Both the position numbers and the translations under genes were made by a program. Below, one piece after another: positions 1 through 10,530 of a stretch of DNA of 64,000 nucleotides; position 1 is the stretch's first letter, and each line of letters begins with the position of its first letter. The notes under the pieces are model-generated. The model searched no databases and was not told where the DNA came from. It saw nothing but the letters and a program-made list of their open reading frames with translations. Source of the DNA: Prosopocoilus inquinatus (taxonomy: Eukaryota > Arthropoda > Insecta > Coleoptera > Lucanidae). The stretch spans positions 18,811,001 to 18,875,000 of the forward strand of contig CM069877.1 in NCBI GenBank assembly GCA_036172665.1, given 5' to 3'.

Positions 1-900
1 TTTAACAAGTAGCCCCAGGCAGATTTCCACCCTCGATTCTGTGTAATATGATTGCCGCGTAACTTATTCACGTAAGTGTCGTTCCGAGGGGTGACGCGTA
101 CTCCTCGTGCTTTGAGTTGAAGAAAATATATTAGACCGTTCCCGTTTTCGGGGGCGGCTGTCCCATCCACGATTCGGCCCGGAGGGACTAAGAAATTTCC
201 TTTTTTTTCTTTTCGTTCTCCGAGACGTGTTAGATGATGTCAGGGTGTGCTTCGAACCAGTGGTGGAACCCGGTATGGGCCTGCGATATTTTTCACTTTC
301 GGCTGGAGGCTTTGTTAATTGTGATAACATAGTCGAGGAGCTTTTGTTTTTTTTTGTACTTACATTGGATTTATTTACACAGTTATTGTTCCTTATCTTT
401 GCGAATTCTAGTATTTCCCAATTGTTAACTTTGTTTTGGTTCTGTGCAGAGAGCGAATTTCCTTAATTTTGGAGCTTTTCTTCTTATTGTTTTTTTTTTT
501 TCATTTTCAATCTGGTCTGTGCGCTTCACGCCATAATTTTCGGTTATTTCTTTTGAAATTAAGAGCTGTAAGCAACGCGAGGGTACTTACGCCGATGCGC
601 CAACGCCCTTTTTGGGCAGTGTAAATTTGAATAATTTTGATATTTTCGCGGCCGTTAACTCTATTTTGGGTTGCGTACATTCACGTTCTTTTTTTCTGTA
701 TGCTCTAATAAATGTTCTATTTTTGACTGAAGCTAAACATCTTTTTTTTGCAGAGCTTATACCTTCGGGAGGGAAATTAAAGATCACCTCTGGGCCTTGT
801 TTAATTTCATTTGGGATAAACCCCTGGAGAAACGTGTCCTGAAAAGTTTTCAAAAATATAACCTTAAAATTAAAAATGAACGTCAGTCAATTGTCTGACG
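1..900. other. Unresolved exon-like or promoter-like segment at window edge
   Basis: This is richer in GC and CpG than its surroundings, especially 60-240. It shows splice-like signals on both strands: a plus-strand donor CAC|GTAAGTG near 71, a plus-strand acceptor (long T tract then TTTGCAG) near 752, a minus-strand donor GGC|GTAAGT near 588 and a minus-strand acceptor-like TTTTCAG near 841. A minus-strand open stretch of 88 codons (853-587) and a plus-strand one of 76 codons (612-842) overlap. Neither resembles a family I know, so I do not call a gene. It could be a promoter with a 5' exon or an internal exon of a gene that continues left of the window. Confidence 0.25.
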
Positions 901-1706
901 TCTATTGTGATACCAATGAAAATGTCACCTTAACACGGCCTACTCTGAGTCTAAAAAGATCGTGAACTCATATTAGTAGCGAAAAAACTATCTTTCTGTA
1001 AACACACTCGTATTAAAATTTCCAAGTTCCAGATTAGATATTGTGAATTTATTCAAGTTAAATGGGCGCGCTGCATTTCCGAGGTCGACCCTGTCCATTG
1101 AGAACTGCGCGCCGACACTTTCGAATAGTAAAAGTGAGTTTCATTCACGAATCCCCCCATTGATAAATAAAAGTAAATAACAAGTAATCGAGTTTATTAC
1201 GCAAGTCGGCCGCTTATTGGCAAAGAAAATTCCTTTGCGAATGCTCTCACAATCGACTATCTACTAACTTACCGACTGATAATTAACAACGAACAATAAT
1301 TAAAAAAAAAAAAAAAACGAAACTGAACCGGAAACAAACGTAAATAATCAACTAAACGCGTTTTTTTTTGACGGTGACCTTAAACGAAAAGCAAATTGCC
1401 CGCGAATAAGTTTACTTTACCAAAATTCAAACAAAGCAGAGCGGCAGACATGAACCAGGTGACTTTACTTTAAAAGTGATTCGAAACGAATTCGCTCGCG
1501 CTTTGTGTTTGCATAGGTGCAAGTCAGTTTCAACTTAAATTAAATATTTACTAATAGTTTCATTGAAAGTGCGTTCTAATCCATCAAATTCTTGGAATTT
1601 CTACCAAAAGCGAGCTATGAATCAAAAAACATACGCAAAAATTTGTACCCAGAAAAAAAAAGATGAAAAAAATATTCACCTTCAGTTAATAAGAGGCGGA
1701 CATTAC
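901..1706. other. No recognisable feature
   Basis: AT-rich sequence with long A runs. A CpG-containing patch at 1060-1240 includes a CCAAT-type motif (TTATTGGC). It could be upstream regulatory DNA for whatever starts in the first 900 bases. No coding or repeat structure is visible. Confidence 0.3.
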
Positions 1707-1830
1707 TAGGGATGGGCGATAAACATCGATGTTCATCAAACATTGATGTTTTATCGTCGATGTTCGATGTCTGTGCCATCGATTTATTATTATCGGTAAT
1801 ACATCAATGTTTAAAGAAAACATCGAATCA
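1707..1830. mobile_element. Solitary hAT-like terminus with CATCGATGTT subterminal repeats
   Basis: Starts CTAGGGATGGGCGATA, a terminus style typical of hAT elements, followed by repeated CATCGATGTT-type decamers in both orientations over about 120 bases. I found no matching inverted end within several kilobases, so this is either a truncated copy or one whose other end has decayed. Confidence 0.4.
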
Positions 1831-1932
1831 CTTCCGAGTTCAGCTGCATCTATAGGGTGTTATCGAATATGACGGCAGTAATACAACGTATAAACGGCCT
1901 CAAAATATTACAATTTAACCTAATTTATCTAT

Positions 1933-2676
1933 ATAGTCTGTTTGATTTTGGCTCTCAGGGCAGATACGTCGGCTACTGTTAGAGATGCGACAAAATATTA
2001 TAGAAGGAAAGTTGTTCTACATTTAATTTTCTATTATCTGCCTTAGGTCCGATCTGTCCACCTCTTTATACATTTATTTGACGAATAATTCGACGAATCA
2101 CCACGACAACCATTCATAAAATTCAAGTTATTTGTCGAATAACGTTAACGGGAACTTTATTGAGAGGTGGAAAGATCGGGCTGTAATCTGAAAAACAATT
2201 GAGCATCAAATATGTTAGATGTAGCAAATACATTAGAAATTTTAAACGGAATGTACCCAATTTTATAACGTTTTCTAAAACTGTAAAAAGTTCTCTTTAC
2301 AGCGATATATCACATGCCATAGTTATCTAATTAAATAGAAACATAAATCGATTATTAACAAATGCATGCTGTAAGCACGCATTTGTTACTTAATTATTAA
2401 TTTGTTTTTAATTGGTTGGATAACTATGACGTGTGATATATCTTTGTAAAGAGATTTTTTTACAGTTTTAGAAAACGAAATGAAATTGGATACATTCCGT
2501 TTAAAATTTTGAACGTACTTGCTACATCTAACATATTTGATGTTCAATTATCTTTTCCTCTAAGGCGAATAATAGAAAATTAAATATAGAACAACTTTCC
2601 TTCTATACCATTTTCCAGTATCTTTAACAATAGCCGAGATATCTGCTGTGACAGTTAAAATCAAACAGACTGTATA
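1933..2676. repeat. Long inverted-repeat (foldback) element
   Basis: The left arm (1933-2340) and right arm (2395-2676) are diverged reverse complements over almost their full length, starting TAGTCTGTTTGATTTT on the left and ending AAATCAAACAGACTGTA on the right. The centre (about 2362-2388) has a small perfect hairpin with CAAATGC/GCATTTG arms. The left arm is longer because it contains an extra segment (2046-2190) absent from the right arm. No coding potential is seen. Flanking TA dinucleotides fit a Tc1/mariner-type insertion, but this is weak. Confidence 0.8.
2046..2190. mobile_element. Nested MITE inside left arm of the foldback element
   Basis: About 145 bases with its own terminal inverted repeats: CCGATCTGTCCACCTCT near 2050 against AGAGGTGGAAAGATCGG near 2163-2179. 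The right arm of the enclosing element lacks this segment, so it was inserted after the foldback formed. Confidence 0.65.
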
Positions 2677-3041
2677 CAAAACTTTTTCGTTTCTGAAGAA
2701 TAACCTCTAAAAGCAACTTGAAAAGCATACTTTAAGAAAAAGAACTATGCTACAATTATGTATTGTACATTAACATGTAAAAAACACAGATAAAATTCCA
2801 GCGAAAGTTTTCAAGGCCAAGTTAGAGCTTTACGAAATTTCGAGTTTTTGCAGTAATAAATAAAATAGGTATACTTTACAGCCTTTTAACTGCTTAATTT
2901 ATTTATTTTGAGAAAAAGTCATTAATTAGTAAACTATATCAGACATTCGTTTTTCTGTGTACAGGCTGCTAACTTGAAATTCTAAATTTTGAAAAAGAGA
3001 CATTTTTGTTATTTAGAATTCTTTTATTTTCTGACTAAACC

Positions 3042-3605
3042 AGGACAGATAGCAAAATTGGCAGAGATACATAAAAGCTTACTAATGAATAACTCTTTCC
3101 GAAAATAAATTAGTTGTACACCTAGAAGGCACTAGACCATGCCCATTTGCCATAAGTAACTCTGCAGCCATTTAAAATTTCTTATTTTATTTTACTAAAC
3201 CGTAAAAATTATCAAAAGTTATAAAGACACGAAAAACTACTTGTTTCTAAAAACTTATTAACTAAGTTATCTTCCTAACCTTAAGAAAGTTATAGCAAGA
3301 TATGTGTTGTGGTAAACCTGTTTCTCACACTAGCGGTTAACTGCAAGTAACTAAAACCACCAGTTAATGTGACTTACCTTCTTGTGAAACTACATACCAA
3401 ATTTAATCCAAATCGGTTCGGGCGTTCCTTTATTATAAGAAAAATTAACTTTCTCTTCAAGAACTTTAAAGAAGAATACCGGCTTAACGAGACCATTATG
3501 GATGTAGATAAATTTGGTTAAATCATCTTATTTTGAGTCCAGGAATCTGTGGTTAAGCCATGTCCACGGAATTTAGAGATAGCCTGTATATGGTAGACGT
3601 TAAAT
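3042..3605 (+). repeat. Dispersed repeat family D, copy 1
   Basis: This 560-base segment recurs at 43865-44320 (inverted), 44329-44535 and 44536-44800. A conserved core around 3319-3480 includes CTCACACTAGCGGTTAA and CAAATCGGTTCGGGCGTTCC. There are no terminal inverted repeats and no open frame, so the class is unknown. Confidence 0.7.
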
Positions 3606-3873
3606 CAAAGTTGCACATCATCAATGATAATTGAGGTAATTTAAATATTAGATTCATAATGTGTTAAAAGCGATTTACATCTTTACCGTATATGCAACAT
3701 ATTATACATAGCGAATGGTGCAGTAGTAGACACTTTGCAGAAAAAAAAAACACGAATTCCATACGCTTAACAATTTTTATACTCCTGTTAAATTGCATGT
3801 ATATAATTAATATACGTGAATAGATTAAAAAAACATGTGGGCAATAATTATGCATTTATATTACACGTGAATG

Positions 3874-4642
3874 TTACATTTCTTTACACCATTTACTGTA
3901 TCTACCATGTTTTAATTTTTTTCCATCGCTCTTAGTTCTTTTCACACTTCTGCGATCGTTATCTGGCCATGATCTGTCAAAAGAAGCATTTTTAAAAATC
4001 CATGTTTCATTAAGGTAAATAAATTGTGATGGATTATCAAAATTAACATTCCTTATAATATAGCTCTGCAAAAATTCTACTCCACGAACAGCAATATGTT
4101 GCTGTTCCATAAGTCCTCGTCGAGGATCATCCATTTTCCAACGGAAGCCAATATTTTTTAATATTTTGCCCAAAGAACTAACATTCCTTTGAAAAGATCT
4201 CATTCCACTAAAATATTTAAAAGAGACTGTCGTGTAACATGTTCTGAAAACAACAATTGTGTACTTCCAATTAACAAAAATGCAAAGGGACTTACTGGTA
4301 TGTTACATTTCATACACAACATTTCGAATTGCAAGTTGGTCAAAATCTTCAATATTAACAGACTTCTTTCGTGATCGCTTTCGTTTCGGACTGTGTAATA
4401 GTACATTCGTCTTAACATTCTGCGATATGGAATCGACTACCGATACACTGATGTTTAATATATTAGCCAATCTCTGTAGTAATATTATAATTAAGTATGA
4501 TAATTAAATGTACCTTATATGGCTTTACCTCTCTAATTGCAGTAAGTGGCAATAGTGGGCCTCTATTATCCCGTTCTCTCTCGAAATAAGCCACCAAGGA
4601 AGCTATAATCTCCTTTGACTACTTACATAAAGGTTTCGGCAT
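3874..4642 (-). pseudogene. Decayed DDE transposase relic with two short introns
   Basis: Reads leftward from ATG at 4642. The inferred product has an N-terminal DNA-binding part, with GPLLPLTAIRE joined across a 55-base intron (4528-4474, GTAAAG...TACAG) to RLANILNISVSVVD. A basic stretch KRKRSRKKS and the motif DFDQLAIRNVVYEM follow. A second probable intron (4295-4244, GTAAGT...TTTCAG) leads to a region containing LGKILKNIGFRWK and then YLNETWIF, which sits where such insect transposases have the first catalytic Asp (usually LDETW). Here Asp is replaced by Asn. There are stop codons at the eighth codon and after VVYEM, a frameshift near 4200, and the rest of the DDE domain is missing after 3874. 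Family placement (Tc1/mariner-IS630 superfamily, insect intron-bearing type) rests on motif memory. It is clearly non-functional. Confidence 0.65.
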
Positions 4643-5406
4643 TTTCACAGACCACTATGAGTAGCTCTAATAAGAACTGTTTTACACACACTTGACCACA
4701 GTAGGAAAGATTCTTGCAGCACGGCAAACAAAATCGAGCAAACTGAGGTTAAGTAGACTAATTAGTCGATATCGATATGTAAACGTAGTACACAATGTAG
4801 CCGATTCTGACACAGGAAATATTATGAAAATACCATATTTTTCAATTGTTCAGCTTTAAGGAAGAGAAATATTTGCATTTTCCGTTAATATGAAAGTTAA
4901 TAAATAAGATCCAGAGAAAATTATGTATGTATTACCATTAGTATTACGATTTTTTTTAATAAAAAACAGCATCTTATTGTTTTTTGACGTTGGCATCGTA
5001 TGCATCTGTTAGGGACGTGCACCGTTTGATTTAATATCTCCACCATGGATAAATTAAGTTAAATTGTTTTCTTCTAAAATTTAATAAATATGACGTTGGT
5101 TTCTCATACATTTAATTATTTTCAATAGGTTTTTAGAAGAGCATTCGCGAGTGATTTAGCAAATGCTGGTTCCAGTCGCGCTTGATGGATTGTTGGTGTA
5201 AACGCAACTAATAGCAAGGGGTTTAGACATAGTTAATTCGTCAGTATTTTACCGAGAAATTTACCACGCGATGTTTGCTGTGTTTGCTTTTGTACATAAC
5301 GGACAGTAACACGTGACTAGATTTTTAAAAGTAAGATAATAAAGCCAATCTTCAAATGTTTGACCATCCATTTGTAAATAATTCCTATAACCTTTAGGGC
5401 TACCAT
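4643..5406. other. No recognisable feature
   Basis: AT-rich unique sequence. I see no open frame, array or element end. Confidence 0.4.
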
Positions 5407-5530
5407 GCCCGATTTCTTCTTCCCTTCATAAAGTTATCTGACAAGTAATATCCTCGGAAACTATTATCGATACAATGGTTTCCAAGGATAATACAGATAA
5501 ATCTATCAGGAGGTGAAGAAACCGGGTATT
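5407..5530. mobile_element. MITE family E, copy 1
   Basis: A palindromic element of about 125 bases. The left end (CCCGATTTCTTCTTCCCTTC) is inverted at the right end (GAGGTGAAGAAACCGGGTA), with internal arms around 5450 and 5490 (TCGGAAAC / GTTTCC). A second copy lies at 46046-46178 with the same ends and the same interior order. Confidence 0.65.
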
Positions 5531-6104
5531 AATATGAGATCCCACTGCAACTTTTCTACGTTTATCTGTTATTTTAACGAAACACGATTTTAGTGAAAGA
5601 TTACATATATTATATATATATTATATAGGAACACAATTCGACCGAGTTGCCTTGCAAAATCTTGCCGCAAGTACCTGTAATTGGCATAGTTTCAAGAATT
5701 TTTTTTCCAATAAGTGAAGACCGATCTGAAGAACTCGAAAAAAACTCGGTTGCCGCCTCTCAGCATGTCGCAAGTCACTTGCAGCCAGGTGTAAAAGTGA
5801 CCCCTTTCGTCGATCATCTACGTTCATAGCATATGGAAACAAATTTTATACCAAATTGGAGCTAAATTTGCCCTTTGCAGGATAGAGTTTGATTGCCTGC
5901 CGCAACTGAAGATTGCCAGCATTTATGGTCTCGCTGCAACTTGACATTTCTCTCAGTTTTTGTAGCAAAAGTGCGAGGTTTGCGCGCAAGAAAGACATTT
6001 CAGGTGCGGAGGACTATAAGTACAAGATGTTAATAATGTTTATAAATAAAGACTTTCAGAGAAATTACTGTAATTATTCAGTTTAAAATTTTTAATTACA
6101 TTTA
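5531..6104. other. No recognisable feature; GC-balanced patch 5635-5830
   Basis: The patch at 5635-5830 has about 45% GC and open frames on both strands, but no splice signals or protein similarity I can recognise. The remainder is AT-rich. Confidence 0.3.
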
Positions 6105-6235
6105 GTGGCCTATGGCTGTTAAATTTTGTTGCTAACTAACAACCAATCACAGAAATGTATTTTAAATTTTAAAGGACCTCTAAATTTTAACAGCCCGTTA
6201 AAAGGATACAGAATACGCCCTTATGGCTTGTATAT
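6105..6235. mobile_element. MITE family F, copy 1
   Basis: Carries TTTTAACAGCCCGTTAA followed by ACAGAATACGCCCTTA at its right side, with an interior CAACCAATCACAG. A reverse-oriented copy lies at 12025-12155 and a short fragment at 61430-61485. The terminal sequence TAAGGGC suggests a TAA target site, as in PIF/Harbinger MITEs, but this is inference. Confidence 0.55.
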
Positions 6236-7185
6236 TGCATAGGGCACTAAATATTATCAAAAATTTCAAACTGATAGAATTGATATCTATATAAAAAATA
6301 TATTTTTATTTATTTTCCTGCCCCTACACTTCACATGGAAATCTGTGCTCATCAGCTGTTTGTAGCCCGCCGGTCAGATTTCGATGAGTCATCATGTATT
6401 TACTTCTTATAGTAAAAGTCTACACCTTGTCCATTTTACCATTAAATATAACTAAATTGCATGAAAAAATCGCAAGCGAATAGAACATGTTCTAATTTCG
6501 AAAATCGCATACGTGACCACTATTTGCGATAAATTGCACCAGCGACTTATCATTTACGCGAAGCAACTACTCGCGGCGGGCAATCGCTGCAATAAATCAC
6601 TCGCAAAAATTGCCTCATTGAAAACGAGACTAATACAATACTTTCATTTTTGTTATGCATGTTCTATACCTATCTGCAATATTTTTGAGAGCCTTATATC
6701 CATTTGAATTATTGCTTTTGAAACGAATAATTGTATAAGGTCGCTGCGGAAAACAGTCAAAATAATAATTAATGTCAACTGGTTCATTTGTTTTCGATGG
6801 CCATCGTAGACAATTACTCGTTTTAAAATAAACGCATAACAAAAACGAAAGTACTGTATTAGGCGAACAATTTAAGAAAAAATATAGGGCATGCTATTTA
6901 AGAAAATTGACTTATGTCATTCTGAAATTTTTTATATTTTGCTTAGTATCAGGACACTCGTAACAATAAAAATATATTTAATAGTGGCTTACAAATAAGT
7001 TAATGTATCAACTATATCTTTTACGAAAACATTTTTTTCTAAAGTTAAAAATAAATCAAATAATGGCTGCAAACGACACTTTTTAGACAAAATGTTAAAT
7101 ATTTTCGAAACGGTTAGATTTAAGATAGATTATCGTGTATAAAAAATGCATAGAATGTTATGGGCAATCCAAATCTGGCATCATA
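6236..7185. other. No recognisable feature
   Basis: AT-rich unique DNA with no credible open frame, repeat boundary or array. Confidence 0.4.
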
Positions 7186-7691
7186 TACAGTGTGCCCGGA
7201 TTTCGTGGGGACAGCATGGGTAACTTCTGCATTTGAAGAGATAGAGAGATGATTAAATTAGCAAAAAGGCGCAGATTAGAAAGCTCATTAAGAATCCAGT
7301 TTCAAATATTACTTGTCATGGCCAACTTGGCCGAAATTTTACAAAAACTAAAATCTCCTAATTTCTTTTATTTGCCGTAACTTTTTTGTTACATAAGATA
7401 CTGAGATGCGGTTTGAACTAATTTGCATGATAATTTAAGTTCTTTTATGAGCACTTAATAAAACTAATTTCATTTTTACAAATTTTCAGTAATCTAACCT
7501 AACCTTAAAATTTTAAATTGGTACCCCTTAATTTTTTTGGCCCTTTTAAGAAAGATTTTTTTTCTGAATGCGATGATGTATCACATGATATGGAGACTTC
7601 TTCAAATTTTGAAAAACCGAACTTATTCTTTTTACGAACAGAAATCGCTAGTTCCATGACCACAGAAACTTTGCTTTTTGTTTATCAAGTT

Positions 7692-7863
7692 AGGCTGCAG
7701 TGGCACTGACCGATTGCAGCCAATGGTGTGCGAGCGATTAAAATTTTAAACCAATATCACATCAGCTTCGGGTATGTTGTGCCAAAAAGATAGAATTTCA
7801 TTGGTGAAAATTTTAATCGTTTGTACACGATTATCCACGAACGATCAGTGAGACTGCAGCTTC
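7692..7863. mobile_element. MITE with 60-base inverted arms
   Basis: A palindromic 170-base element. The left arm begins GGCTGCAGTGGCACTGACCG and runs into GATTAAAATTTT. The right arm mirrors it (AAAATTTTAATCG ... CGATCAGTGAGACTGCAG). It lies inside the 7188-10270 element. Confidence 0.65.
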
Positions 7864-8549
7864 ATCTGTGTAGCCTTTTCTGGATATTGAGCTTCGTATA
7901 TTTCACGAGTAAGTTCTACGTTCTTATAGCACTTGGTATACGTATAGTCGCGATCAAGTGAATCGAGACCTATTTACAGTTCGGCAGTCCTTAAGGAGCG
8001 CTTACAATACATACATGTCTTCAATAATTTCAAAAACAAATCTTTACAAAACTGTCGACTTTTCGCATACAAATCCTAATGAATCTTTAGCACAAGTCTT
8101 TGACAAATACTAGCACAGGACATCGTATGCACTGCGGGACCTGTTCGCTACATATCTAGTATTTAATAATAAAAAAAAGTCTCGATGGACGATGACGATC
8201 AATTTTTGTTTTTGGACGCGGCCGCATATTATTACTATGCTCTTTTTGGATCACTCCATCGTCACAAACCATCAGCTCGCTTAATAATTTAAAACAGCTA
8301 ACTAGTCTGCACATGCGTAAGTACTTTTGTATGGTCTGCGATCGCTGTGTTTTCCATTAACTTATATGTCAAATATATGAAAAATATAATACTTGTATAA
8401 GACAAATTTCAAATTCGTTCTAGACTTATCAAACAACATGTAGGATACACGTATAATACAAATATGTATGAAATGTAAACGTCCCTTTATTACCAACGTT
8501 AACAAGGGCGCGATTAGCTTGCAACAGTCTCGATAAGGATGATTGGGAT

Positions 8550-8949
8550 TAGGGATGACGACGGGTACCCGGGTACCCGTTTACTTAGATGGAACCGGTT
8601 CCTCTTTTTGAATACCCGTTACCCGATAACTACCCGATACCCGATAATTACCCGTTACCCGATATTCTGAAATTGCCGAACAACCAAGTAGTCTTCATTT
8701 CATTTTACCTAATGTGACCTACATTAACATTTTGCTCGAATGAGCATTAATTATTTCAGATAATTCTATACTGGTTTTTTAAATTGTTAGTTGATACTTA
8801 TCGGATAGTCAAGTAGTTGTCGGATATCGGGTACTTATCGGATACCCGGGTACTTATCGGGTAACTGGTACTTATCGGGTAACGGGTAACTACCCGGGTA
8901 TTAATAACGAGTACCCGGGTAGTAAACTTATCGAGTATCGGTATCCCTA
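8550..8949. mobile_element. hAT-like nonautonomous element with TACCCG/CGGGTA subterminal arrays
   Basis: The ends are TAGGGAT and ATCCCTA. The left half is packed with TACCCG and the right half with its reverse complement CGGGTA, more than a dozen copies in all, giving the 400-base element a foldback character. A TGGGAT hexamer flanks both sides and may be what is left of an 8-bp target duplication. There is no coding capacity. Short TIRs plus repeated subterminal motifs are the usual layout of hAT transposase-binding ends. Confidence 0.65.
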
Positions 8950-9200
8950 TGGGATAAATTTTTTTAGTTTTCAAAAACGCTATTAGTTACCACCATGGTC
9001 AACTTTATCGATAAGCTGACGCTTATATGGCCGTTTCAATTCGCGAGAAAACTGTTTCTGGAAGGTACATCACGTGTCCCCCTCGTTATGCCAAACTGAC
9101 ATATTAAATTAAAGCGGAAAATTCTTGCTTGTCATTTGCGACTTTTCATCAGACAAAAAGAAACTTTTTATGGAATAAATATATGGAAATATGATTAAAT

Positions 9201-9592
9201 TGTGGTTTATACAGGCGAGGTATACCTCTAAGACCTAAGAAATGTTGGGAGAAGAAAGTTATATTAACTCCAATAAATATTACTAGCTAAAACTAATAAC
9301 TAAACATGAATAACTATTAACTAAGAAATTAAAAGGCCGTACTAATACGAAGCGGTTTATACAACTTCACTAAAAATTAAGAATTCCTTTATTTCAATTC
9401 TTAGTGGAAAAGGCGGAACCGTAAATTTGACTGTACTTTCTCTCCAGTTAATATTCCCTCGACGGAATTTTCACAGCCAGGTGTACAACGAGTATGCGTA
9501 ATTTTTGCTTGTATAAACGGAAACTTCTGCATAGTTTTAATTTCAGTTTTACTTAATTTTTAGTTTTAGTTTTAGTGGCTGTATAAACCAAG
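9201..9592. repeat. Inverted-repeat element with GTTTATACA ends
   Basis: The left end reads TGGTTTATACAGGCGAGG and the right end GGCTGTATAAACCAAG (reverse complement CTTGGTTTATACAGCC). Further GTTTATACA copies lie near 9354 and 9514, each followed by CTAAAAATTAAG-like sequence. Boundaries are approximate. Confidence 0.5.
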
Positions 9593-10061
9593 CATAAGCC
9601 GATTTTTCTAAATTCCAAGCGATTTACCAACAAGGCAAAAAGCTAAGAATTGCTCGATAAATTTTGTGGTAAGTACTGTGCTATTAAAGAAAGTGTAAAA
9701 ATGGAAAGCATTTATACTATTTACATTGCAGATATTTCAAAAATTATGGATTTTTGTGCAATTTGTAGTAACTACTTTGAAGAACAGTGTTTCACCAGCA
9801 CAACATAGAAACAACGTTTAAATAAAGGCACTGCCCTTCTATTTTTGTAAATAGCTATTAGCTGTTCGCCTTCTTTTTAGATTCAGAGTAGGTCCTTTTA
9901 GGGTGACATTTTTGTTGGTATCACATATATTTTTGAAAACTAACACTGCCACTGTTGCCAGCTCTACTAACGCAAGACTGAGCATTCCATTAAAACGAGA
10001 AGTATCGTCCCCAGCAAACAGTTGATAATTATTTATTTTTTTATTAAAAAAGTAATTACCT

Positions 10062-10083
10062 ATTTATTATTATTATTATTATT
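10062..10083. repeat. ATT trinucleotide microsatellite
   Basis: About seven units of (ATT)n at the start of the right flank of the 3.1 kb element. Confidence 0.8.
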
Positions 10084-10389
10084 CCCTTACAAGGGAATTT
10101 AAATAGCAAGATCTTCTTGCTGTTGCTGATGATTTAGAAATTTTTTCATGGTCATTTGGATCTCATTTAGAATTCTGTCTACTTTTTTCCTTTTGCTAAT
10201 TTAATCATCTCTCTATCTCTTCAAATACAGAAGTTACCTTACGAAATCCCTACGAAATTCGGGCACACTGTATAAAAATTATGAGTGAATTTAATTTTAT
10301 GTGGTAGATCTCTAATCTAAATTCTAAAACGACAATATTGTGAAACTTTTTTTTATATTTCCAGTAGTTATCGAGACATAACCCGAGAA

Positions 10390-10530
10390 CGCACCTAAAC
10401 TCAATAAGTCTTATATGTCCATAACATTAGGACTTTTTGCTGATATTCAACCAAAACTCAATAAGTCTGGTATGTTTCATGTAACAGCCCAACACATTTC
10501 CAAGCCAAATTGAATAAGTCTGAGGTTGGT
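10390..10530. repeat. Short tandem series of an AACTCAATAAGTCT motif
   Basis: The motif AACTCAATAAGTCT occurs at about 10396 and 10456 and as AATTGAATAAGTCT near 10511, so the spacing is about 55-60 bases. Related pieces occur near 10855-10905. This looks like the remnant of a 60-base satellite. Confidence 0.55.

Larger units (their letters stand above)
7188..10270. mobile_element. 3.1 kb TIR element with TA target duplication (composite, non-coding)
   Basis: Terminal inverted repeats of roughly 85-95 bases. The left end begins CAGTGTGCCCGGATTTCG at 7188 and continues through a purine-rich stretch (GAAGAGATAGAGAGATGATT). The right end (10185-10270) is the reverse complement with scattered changes. 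TA flanks both ends (7186-7187 and 10271-10272), as for the Tc1/mariner superfamily. No transposase frame survives. The interior is a nest of younger elements (7692-7863, 8550-8949, 9201-9592). Confidence 0.75.

Noticed and set aside
587..853. 88-codon minus-strand frame ending at a donor-like GTAAGT
   Set aside because: An equally good plus-strand frame with a strong acceptor overlaps it, and neither shows similarity. Kept only as an unresolved edge region.
4189..4507. Plus-strand frames overlapping the transposase relic
   Set aside because: They are shadows of the minus-strand relic, which explains the sequence with known motifs.
8550..8949. TACCCG array as an interstitial telomere or telomerase-type repeat
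   Set aside because: Arthropod telomere repeats are TTAGG or TCAGG types. Here the motif switches orientation at the centre and the block has TIRs.
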